Below the pieces are notes generated by a model. It saw only the letters and a program-made list of their open reading frames with translations. It made no database searches and was not told the DNA's origin. 64,000 bases of DNA from Streptomyces cyaneus (GTDB lineage Bacteria; Actinomycetota; Actinomycetes; Streptomycetales; Streptomycetaceae). Location: assembly GCF_004028635.1 (NCBI RefSeq), contig NZ_RQJW01000016.1:124001-188000 (forward strand), read 5' to 3'. This document shows positions 24,527 through 30,684 of this stretch, one piece after another. The position numbers and the translations under genes were made by a program. Every line of letters starts with the position of its first letter. The stretch's first letter is position 1.

Positions 24527-25881
24527 CCGCGCTGCAGGCAGATCCCCTCGTCGCGGGCGGCGGAGCTCCGGTCGCGGGACGGCTGGCGTTTCCCACCGTC
24601 GACGAGGTGTCCCGGCACTGTCTCAGCGACGACGAGCCGGAGAGCGTTCACATCGAGGTTCATCTGCCCGGCCGACCGGACCCGCGGCGGCTGCGGGAGG
24701 CGTTCCACCGGGCGCTGCTCCTGCACCCCCGGATCCTCGTACGGCAGGCACCGCACCGCTGGTACCGGCGGTCCTACGCGTGGGAGCTGACCGGCACGCC
24801 GGACGTGGACCCGGTGAGTTTCGCCGGGCCGGGGCCCGACGCCCTGGTCCGTGCCCGCGCCCGGGCGCTCGCGCTGTGTCCGCCGCTGCACCGGTCGCCG
24901 CCGGTGCGTCTGGAGGTGGTCGCCCTGGACGGCGTACGGTCCGTCCTGCTGCTCACCGTGCACCACACCGCACTCGACGCGCCGACCGGGTTGCGGATCC
25001 TCGCCACGACGGCCGCGCTCTACGGAGGGGAGAGCACGGCCACGGGAGGGATCGCGCCCGTGCGCCGGGCACACGCGGGGCAGCGCGGGGACGGCCGTAC
25101 GCGATGGGCCAGGCCCGCGCGGCTGGCCCGCGACACCGTTCCCCGACCGACGCGAGCAGGCGCTGCGGTGAATGGCATGCTCCTGAGGGAACTGCCACTG
25201 CCGCAACCCGATCCGGCCGCTCCCTGGACCGTGAACGATCAACTCCTGGTCGCCGCCTCCCTGATGGTGGGCCGCTGGAACCTGTCCCACGGCAGGCCCG
25301 GCCGGCCGGTGCGGATCACCGTGCCCGTGGACGACCGTTGCCGCGGCATGGAGATGCCCCTCGGGAACGGGACGCGCCTCGTCGAGGTGCCGGTGACGCC
25401 GGACGACCGCTCCGACGCACCGCTGCTCCTGGCACGCCGTCCCGATCCGGCCGCCGTGACCCGGTTGCTGCACACCACCGCCCGGCGCACCCGGGCGCTG
25501 AAGTCACAGCCGCGCGCATCCCTCGGACCGGGAGCGGCCCTGCTGACGGCGCCCCTGCTTCCGGTCGGTGTGCGCGGCGCGCTCACCCGTGGTGTGCGTC
25601 GGGCCGCCGCTCCCTGGACGTCGACCCTGCTGCTCAGCAACCTCGGGCGGGTGCCGTATCCGCTGGACTTCGGCGACGCGGGGCGGGCCCGTGCCGTGTG
25701 GTTCTCCGCGCCCGCCCGCATGCCCCGTGGACTGAGCCTGGCGGCGGCCTCCACCGGCGGACGGCTGCACATGACGCTGCGCTGGTCGCGCGACCTCCTC
25801 GACGACACGGCCGGCGCCGCCCTGGCCCGTGTCTTCGAGGACTGCCTCTCCCTCACCTACGGCTCCCGGAGCGCGCCATGA
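24523..25881 (+). CDS. Condensation/acyltransferase-fold protein (HHxxxD)
   Basis: 452 residues with the fold of CoA-dependent acyltransferases, condensation domains and WS/DGAT enzymes. The active-site motif is VHHTALDAPTG at residues 146-156 (HHxxxD with A in place of the usual G), preceded by a WYRRSYAWEL segment; near the C-terminus TSTLLLSNLGRVPYPLDFG matches the DFG-type latch strand of this superfamily (here VPYPLDFG). No carrier protein is in reach, so acylation of a sugar, glycan or lipid in this locus is more likely than peptide synthesis. The GTG start overlaps the AftD stop (GTGA). A few basic residues around 185-205 replace a more conserved part in relatives. Confidence 0.75.
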   Translation: MTALQADPLVAGGGAPVAGRLAFPTVDEVSRHCLSDDEPESVHIEVHLPGRPDPRRLREAFHRALLLHPRILVRQAPHRWYRRSYAWELTGTPDVDPVSFAGPGPDALVRARARALALCPPLHRSPPVRLEVVALDGVRSVLLLTVHHTALDAPTGLRILATTAALYGGESTATGGIAPVRRAHAGQRGDGRTRWARPARLARDTVPRPTRAGAAVNGMLLRELPLPQPDPAAPWTVNDQLLVAASLMVGRWNLSHGRPGRPVRITVPVDDRCRGMEMPLGNGTRLVEVPVTPDDRSDAPLLLARRPDPAAVTRLLHTTARRTRALKSQPRASLGPGAALLTAPLLPVGVRGALTRGVRRAAAPWTSTLLLSNLGRVPYPLDFGDAGRARAVWFSAPARMPRGLSLAAASTGGRLHMTLRWSRDLLDDTAGAALARVFEDCLSLTYGSRSAP

Positions 25882-26636
25882 CCACATCGCCGCCGTCCCT
25901 GACCACCACAGCTCCCGCCCCGGGACTTCGGGACTTCTACGAGGACCCGGCCGTCCCGGTCGCCTCCGGCGAGGACCGCAGCCGGCGGCAGGCCCGGATG
26001 CTGGCCCGCGCGCTCGGTCCCGCAGGGCCGGGCCGCCCGCCGGCCACTGTGCTCGACGTGGGATGCGGGGACGGCTCGGCGGCGGCCGTCGCCGCGCGGG
26101 TCCTGGACGGGCACCGGATCGTGGGCGTCGACTGGTCGCAGGACGCGCTGCGCCGGGCGACGCGGTGGCTGCCTCAGGTGGTGCGGGGTCAACTGTCCGA
26201 CGGCGGGCTGCCGTTCGCGTCCGGCAGTGCGGACGCGGTGCTGTTCAGCGAGGTCGTCGAGCACCTCGTCGACCCCGACGGTGCCCTCGACGAGCTGCGT
26301 CGGGTGCTGCGGCCGGGCGGTCATCTGATGCTCTCCACGCCGAACCTCGCCGCCTGGTACAACCGGGCGCTGCTGGTCGGCGGGGTCCAGCCCGTCTTCT
26401 CCGAGGTGAGTCTGCGCCGCGTCCACGGCAGGCCGGGCAGCCAAGTGGTGGGCCACCTGCGGCTGTTCACGGCGCGAGCGCTGCGGGAGTTCGTGACGGC
26501 GTCCGGCTTCGAGGTCGTACGGCTGGAGGGCGCTCCCTTCCACGGGGTTCCGAGTCCGCTGCGTCCGCTGGACCGGCTGGCCTGCCGGCTGCCGTCGCTC
26601 TCCTCGATCCTCCTCGTGCATGCCAGGAGGCGGTAG
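25878..26636 (+). CDS. Second class I SAM-dependent methyltransferase
   Basis: 252 residues. Motif I VLDVGCGDGSAAAVAAR near residue 58, acidic loop IVGVDWSQDAL, post-motif FASGSADAVLFSEVVEHLVDPDGAL and LRRVLRPGGHLMLSTPN are all standard for UbiE/ubiquinone-type methyltransferases. C-terminal half (HGRPGSQVVGHLRLFTARALREF) resembles methyltransferases that act on polysaccharide or lipid-linked glycan ends. The start overlaps the previous stop by four bases. With the other methyltransferase it may cap or decorate the glycan; a Trm112-like protein two genes downstream could be its activating partner. Confidence 0.87.
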   Translation: MTTSPPSLTTTAPAPGLRDFYEDPAVPVASGEDRSRRQARMLARALGPAGPGRPPATVLDVGCGDGSAAAVAARVLDGHRIVGVDWSQDALRRATRWLPQVVRGQLSDGGLPFASGSADAVLFSEVVEHLVDPDGALDELRRVLRPGGHLMLSTPNLAAWYNRALLVGGVQPVFSEVSLRRVHGRPGSQVVGHLRLFTARALREFVTASGFEVVRLEGAPFHGVPSPLRPLDRLACRLPSLSSILLVHARRR

Positions 26637-26640
26637 CACC

Positions 26641-27546
26641 GTGGTCTGGGGAGTGGTCGCGGCGCTGCTGGCGAACGTCCTCTACAGCACCGGTTTCGTG
26701 CTGGAGAAGCGGGCGCTGGCCGGTCTGCCGCCGCTGCACGCCGCACGGCCGGGCCGGGCGCTGCGCCTGCTCGCCGGCAGTCCGCTGTGGATCGGCGGCG
26801 CGCTGGCCCTGGCCCTGGGCTTCGCCGCTCAGCTGGCCGTCTACCGGGTCCTGCCGATCGCGGCCGCGCAGGGGCTGTTCGTCTCCGGGCTGGTGCTGCT
26901 GCTCCTGCTCTCCTCGGTGGTGCTGGGCGAGCGGCTGACGGCCGCCGAGCGGCGGGGTGTCGCCGTCATCGGGCTGGCGCTGCTGATGTTGGTGGCTTCC
27001 CTGCACGACAGCAGCGAGCCGATCGCCCGCAGCGCTCCGGCCGGCACTCTGCTCGCGCTGTGCGTTCCGGCGCTCGCCCTCGGCCTGTGGCTGTACGGCA
27101 CGGCCGAGCGGCGGGCCCGGCGGCGCCATCGGCCGCCGACGTCGGGTGTGGTGTACGCCGTGGCGATCGGGCTGTTGTACGGGGTGAGCTCGCTCGCGAT
27201 CAAGGGCGTGTCAGGTCGGCTGGCCGCCACGGGGCTCGGCGACGCCGTCCCGGCTCTGCTCGTCTCCCCCTACCCCTACCTCCTGCTCCTCACCGGAGCT
27301 TTCGGTCTCGTGCTGTCACAGACCGCCCTGCAACGTTGCCGGGCCTCGCTGATCGTGCCCGTGTGCACCACCGTCACCTGCGTGTTCAGCGTGGCGAGCG
27401 GCACGGTCGCGTTCGGCGAACCGCTCCCGCAGGACCCGCTGCGGCTGACCCTGCGCCTGGGCGGCACCGCGCTCGCCCTGGCCGTCGTACTCACCCTGCC
27501 GCGTCACGACGCGCACCGCCCCGCCCCCGAAGGGAACCGCTCATGA
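26641..27546 (+). CDS. DMT/EamA-like transporter
   Basis: 301 residues, about ten membrane helices, in two homologous halves as in drug/metabolite transporters (VVAALLANVLYSTGFVLEKRAL; GVVYAVAIGLLYGVSSLAIKGVSG). GTG chosen because AGGAGG lies 11 bases upstream; the earlier ATG has no RBS. In this operon it may flip a lipid-linked sugar (small multidrug-type proteins such as ArnE/ArnF do so in other bacteria) or export a precursor; this is inference from context. Confidence 0.83.
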   Translation: MVWGVVAALLANVLYSTGFVLEKRALAGLPPLHAARPGRALRLLAGSPLWIGGALALALGFAAQLAVYRVLPIAAAQGLFVSGLVLLLLLSSVVLGERLTAAERRGVAVIGLALLMLVASLHDSSEPIARSAPAGTLLALCVPALALGLWLYGTAERRARRRHRPPTSGVVYAVAIGLLYGVSSLAIKGVSGRLAATGLGDAVPALLVSPYPYLLLLTGAFGLVLSQTALQRCRASLIVPVCTTVTCVFSVASGTVAFGEPLPQDPLRLTLRLGGTALALAVVLTLPRHDAHRPAPEGNRS

Positions 27547-27755
27547 AGCCCGACGACCCGCTGCTGAGGATCCTGGTCTGTCCGCTCGACAAGGGCCCAC
27601 TAGTCCTGGACGAACCGGGTTCCGCGCTGTACAACCCCCGCCTGCGCCGCCGCTACCCCGTGATCGACGGCATCCCCCAACTGCTGCCCGACTCGGGGGA
27701 GCCGGCCTCGGACGAAGAACTGGCAGCACTCAGTACCCTGCCAACAGCGCACTGA
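27543..27755 (+). CDS. Trm112-like small protein
   Basis: 70 residues: LRILVCPLDKGPLVLDEPGS then YPVIDGIPQLLPDSGE. This is the bacterial Trm112p-like/YcaR fold, in which the zinc cysteines are largely lost (one CP pair remains). Trm112 proteins bind and activate methyltransferases; two methyltransferases lie upstream in the same operon. The ATG overlaps the transporter stop by four bases. Its 3' end contains the first part of the TetR operator region. Confidence 0.82.
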   Translation: MKPDDPLLRILVCPLDKGPLVLDEPGSALYNPRLRRRYPVIDGIPQLLPDSGEPASDEELAALSTLPTAH

Positions 27756-27761
27756 GTGCCA
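27721..27761. promoter_or_regulatory. Tandem operators in front of the TetR gene
   Basis: CGCACTGAGTGCCA at 27748-27761 nearly repeats the perfect palindrome at 28577-28591. Just before it, TGGCAGCACTCAGTACC (27721-27737) holds the same GCACT-AGT core in the other orientation. Both lie within 75 bases upstream of the TetR start, so the repressor likely controls itself. Confidence 0.65.
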
Positions 27762-27792
27762 CAGACCTCGCTCTGGTGCTACGTTCGCGTCC

Positions 27793-28533
27793 ATGAGCTC
27801 CAGCAGCGCGGCGCCCGGCCGCGACGAGAAGACGGAGGCCGGGGCGGCGAAGCCCCCGATGCGGGAGGCACTGGTCGCGGCGGCTTTCCAGCTGTTCCTG
27901 GAGCGGGGCTACGAGCAGACGACCGTCGACGACATCGTGGCGCTGGCCGGTGTCGGACGGCGGTCGTTCTTCCGCTACTTCCCGTCCAAGGAGGACGTGG
28001 TCTTCCCCGACCACGAGCGGTGCCTGGCCGACATGACGGCCTTCCTCGCCGCGAGCGGCGAGGAGCACGAGCCGGTGCAACGGGTGTGCGACGCGGCCCG
28101 GCTGGTGCTGCGCATGTACGCGGAGAACCCGACCTTCTCGGTGCAGCGCTACCGGCTCACCAAGCAGGTGCCGGGCCTGCGTGCCTACGAGCTGTCGGTG
28201 GTGTGGCGCTACGAGCGCGCCCTGGCCGAGTATCTGCGCGAGCGCTTCGCCGGCCGGCGCGACGGCACCCTGCAGGCCGATGTGATCGCCGCCGCCGTGG
28301 TCGCGGCGCACAACAACGCGCTGCGCTCCTGGCTGCGCTCGGACGGCCAGGGCGATGCGAGCGCCGCGGTGGACCACGCCCTGGGGTATGTGCAGACCGC
28401 CTTCGGCGCCGCCCCTCCCCCGAGCCCCGCCGGTGACGAGCAGCCCGAGGACGTGGTGGTCGTCGTGTCCCGGCGCGGCGCCCCGCTGTGGCGGGTCGTC
28501 CAGGAGATCGAGGCCACGCTCGGGCGCGACTGA
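27793..28533 (+). CDS. TetR-family transcriptional regulator
   Basis: 246 residues. Residues 22-70 are the TetR helix-turn-helix (REALVAAAFQLFLERGYEQT, TVDDIVALAGVGRRSFFRYF, PSKEDVVFPDHERC). The rest is a helical ligand domain; an extra acidic C-terminal tail ends VVSRRGAPLWRVVQEIEATLGRD. TetR members with RRSFFRYFPSKEDV usually respond to small lipophilic compounds or acyl-CoA. Matching palindromes lie upstream of this gene and upstream of the zinc-ribbon gene that follows, so it likely represses both. The ATG has no obvious RBS. Confidence 0.9.
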   Translation: MSSSSAAPGRDEKTEAGAAKPPMREALVAAAFQLFLERGYEQTTVDDIVALAGVGRRSFFRYFPSKEDVVFPDHERCLADMTAFLAASGEEHEPVQRVCDAARLVLRMYAENPTFSVQRYRLTKQVPGLRAYELSVVWRYERALAEYLRERFAGRRDGTLQADVIAAAVVAAHNNALRSWLRSDGQGDASAAVDHALGYVQTAFGAAPPPSPAGDEQPEDVVVVVSRRGAPLWRVVQEIEATLGRD

Positions 28534-28576
28534 TCGAAATCCCGGACAGATTCAGGGTACGGAGTGCCTTTACGTG

Positions 28577-28591
28577 TGGCACTGAGTGCCA
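28577..28591. promoter_or_regulatory. TetR operator, perfect 15-bp palindrome
   Basis: TGGCACTGAGTGCCA, symmetrical about the central G, 100 bases upstream of the zinc-ribbon/OB-fold gene. It shares the 13-base core with the site at 27748. Confidence 0.75.
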
Positions 28592-28691
28592 TACGCTGAC
28601 GCTGTGCACGGTGGCACGGTGAACCGGGCACGTGCGTGCACGGGTGTCCCGCGCACGTGGGATTCCGGCCGAGTGCAGGGAGTTGACCAGC

Positions 28692-29108
28692 GTGTACCAC
28701 CACTCAGGAAGCGTTGTTGCTCGTCAGACCGCCGGTTCCGCGGCCGGCGTGCTCGATCCCGCGGCCCCGGGCACGGAGGCCGTTCTCTTCCAGCGCTGCA
28801 CCTGGTGCGGCACCGCGATGTACCACCGGCTGCTGTGTCCGGTCTGCCAGGGCAGTGACCTGCGCACGGAGCGCAGCGAGGGCGTGGGGACGGTACGTCA
28901 CTCCACGGTGGTCCACCGCAACACCCCCGCCGCGCGCAATGTGTCGCTCGTCGAGATGGCCGAGGGGTTCGTCGTGCGCGGCCGGGTCATGGGCCCGCCC
29001 ATCGGCATCCACAGCGGGGACCGGGTCCGGCTGTCCACGGCGCAGGACCCGGTCCGGGGCGAGCCGGTGTTCCAGCTGATCGACGAGCCCTACCGGGCCT
29101 GGACCTGA
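28692..29108 (+). CDS. Zinc-ribbon/OB-fold (DUF35) acyl-CoA-associated protein
   Basis: 138 residues. A rubredoxin-like zinc ribbon CTWCGTAMYHRLLCPVC lies at about residues 33-49 and is followed by an OB fold (GVGTVRHSTVVHR, FVVRGRVMGPPIGIHSGDRV). DUF35 proteins normally partner thiolases or ketosteroid-type lyases and bind acyl-CoA; no thiolase is next to it here. The GTG is chosen for AGGGAG nine bases upstream. Upstream control by the TetR operator at 28577 is likely. Its 3' end overlaps the convergent oxidoreductase gene by 19 bases. Confidence 0.82.
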   Translation: MYHHSGSVVARQTAGSAAGVLDPAAPGTEAVLFQRCTWCGTAMYHRLLCPVCQGSDLRTERSEGVGTVRHSTVVHRNTPAARNVSLVEMAEGFVVRGRVMGPPIGIHSGDRVRLSTAQDPVRGEPVFQLIDEPYRAWT

Positions 29109-30508
29109 GCCCCCTGACCGTCTGACCGTCCGCCTGACCGACCGTCTGAGCGCTTGCTGATCCCGGGGATCAACTCCGGTACGGCGACGGGGCGTCCCGT
29201 CTCGAAGCACCGGTTGGCGGCGAGCCCGACGGCCAGGGCCAGCGCGCCGTCGCGTTCGGTGGCCGTGGGGTGCGCGACCGCGCGTTCAGCCGTACCTGCG
29301 TCGGCCGCCCGCGCCGGATCGACGGGGCCGAACAGGGCGTCCAGCATGCGCGGGTCTCCCCCGCCGTGCGCCTCGTGGGCGGTCACGAGCGGGATGTCCA
29401 CCGGAGGCCGCCACAGCGGACGCAGCGTGAGCCGTGCGCCGCCCGCGTGCTCGGCGGCCGTGTCTCCGTGCACCGCACCGCTGCCGGAGCCGATCCGGGT
29501 CCGGGGCGGCTGCCAGCGGCTCTCCTCGACCTCGAGTTCCAGCCGTCCGGCGCTGCCGTTGAACATGACCCGGTAGCCCTCCCACGGGGAGTACGCGGTG
29601 AGGTGGTACGTCATCGTCGCGCCCCGGGCGTATCGCACGAGGACGGCCATGTCGTCCTCGATGGAGACGGGCCCGCCGAAGACGTTGCGGTCGCGCAGGT
29701 ACCCGTCGTCCCGCTCGGCGTCGAGGTAGAGAGCCCGTAGGGTGTCGTTGGCCGCCAGGTCCAGGGCGAAGGGGTCGTCGGCGGCCTGCTCGGCCCCGTG
29801 GGCGCGGTCGTAGTCCCGGCGCAGCCCATGGCGTTCGCCCGCCTCAGGGCCGTAGAAGCCGAGCCGCCCGTAGCCGAAGACGTCCCTCGGCTCGTCCCCG
29901 AGCCACCAGTTGACCAGGTCGAAGTGGTGGCTCGACTTGTGCACCATCAGGCCGCCGCTGTTGCGCTTGTCCCGGTGCCAGCGGCGGAAGTAGTCCGCGC
30001 CGTGGCGTACGTCGAGCAGCCACTCGAAGTGCACGGAGAGGACCTCGCCGATCGCGCCGTCGGCGAGCAGGTCGCGGACCTTCTCGTGCACGGGGTTGAA
30101 GCGGTAGTTGAAGGCGACGGTGAGGGAGTTGCCCGTCTCACGGACCGTGTCGAGGATGCGGGCGCAGCGGGCGGCGTCGACGGTCATCGGTTTCTCGGTC
30201 ACGACGCGGCAGCCCGCTTTCAGGGCAGGGACGATGTAGCGATCGTGTTCCACGTCGATCGTGGTGACGACGACCTCGTCGATGTCCTCCGTGGCGAGCA
30301 TGTCGGTGAAGCGGTCCGGCTCCCACCGGGTGGCGGCGGGTGCGCCGGCCTCGGCCAGCAGCCGGTTGTGGAAGGCCATCCGGGTGGGGCTGGGGTCGCA
30401 GAGGGCGGCGACGAGGTGGCCGGGGCGTTCGGCGAGGGCACGGGTGAAGGTCTGGGCGCGGTGGCCGGTGCCGACGACGGCGGTGCGACGGTGGGGAGTT
30501 CGGCTCAT
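29090..30508 (-). CDS. Gfo/Idh/MocA-family oxidoreductase
   Basis: 472-residue NAD(P)-dependent sugar or inositol-type dehydrogenase. N-terminal Rossmann motif TAVVGTGHRAQTF (residues 9-21), family signature CRVVTEKPMTVDAARCARI with the catalytic-site EKP at about 104-106, and a C-terminal alpha/beta domain with KSSHHFDLVNWWLGDEP, where the conserved His/Asp of the active site lie. Length is above the usual 350-430 because of an inserted RHGLRRDYDRAHGAEQAADD-like loop and a Gly/Ser/Arg-rich tail. It is transcribed alone, divergent from the exported hydrolase. Substrate unknown. Confidence 0.88.
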   Translation of the reverse strand: MSRTPHRRTAVVGTGHRAQTFTRALAERPGHLVAALCDPSPTRMAFHNRLLAEAGAPAATRWEPDRFTDMLATEDIDEVVVTTIDVEHDRYIVPALKAGCRVVTEKPMTVDAARCARILDTVRETGNSLTVAFNYRFNPVHEKVRDLLADGAIGEVLSVHFEWLLDVRHGADYFRRWHRDKRNSGGLMVHKSSHHFDLVNWWLGDEPRDVFGYGRLGFYGPEAGERHGLRRDYDRAHGAEQAADDPFALDLAANDTLRALYLDAERDDGYLRDRNVFGGPVSIEDDMAVLVRYARGATMTYHLTAYSPWEGYRVMFNGSAGRLELEVEESRWQPPRTRIGSGSGAVHGDTAAEHAGGARLTLRPLWRPPVDIPLVTAHEAHGGGDPRMLDALFGPVDPARAADAGTAERAVAHPTATERDGALALAVGLAANRCFETGRPVAVPELIPGISKRSDGRSGGRSDGQGAQVQAR

Positions 30509-30684
30509 TGTGGTGGCCTTTCCCGTCGGCCGCCCACCCAGTCCTCAGCCACCGACCCGGTCATCGGTCGACCGCCCGGTCCATCATCGTTCCCTTCCTT
30601 CACAGGCAACGCACAAGCACCTCCTTCCGTCCTCTCGGAGTGAGGGCCCCGGGGCCGTCCTGGGGCGAGCGGAAGGAGGGGCAC

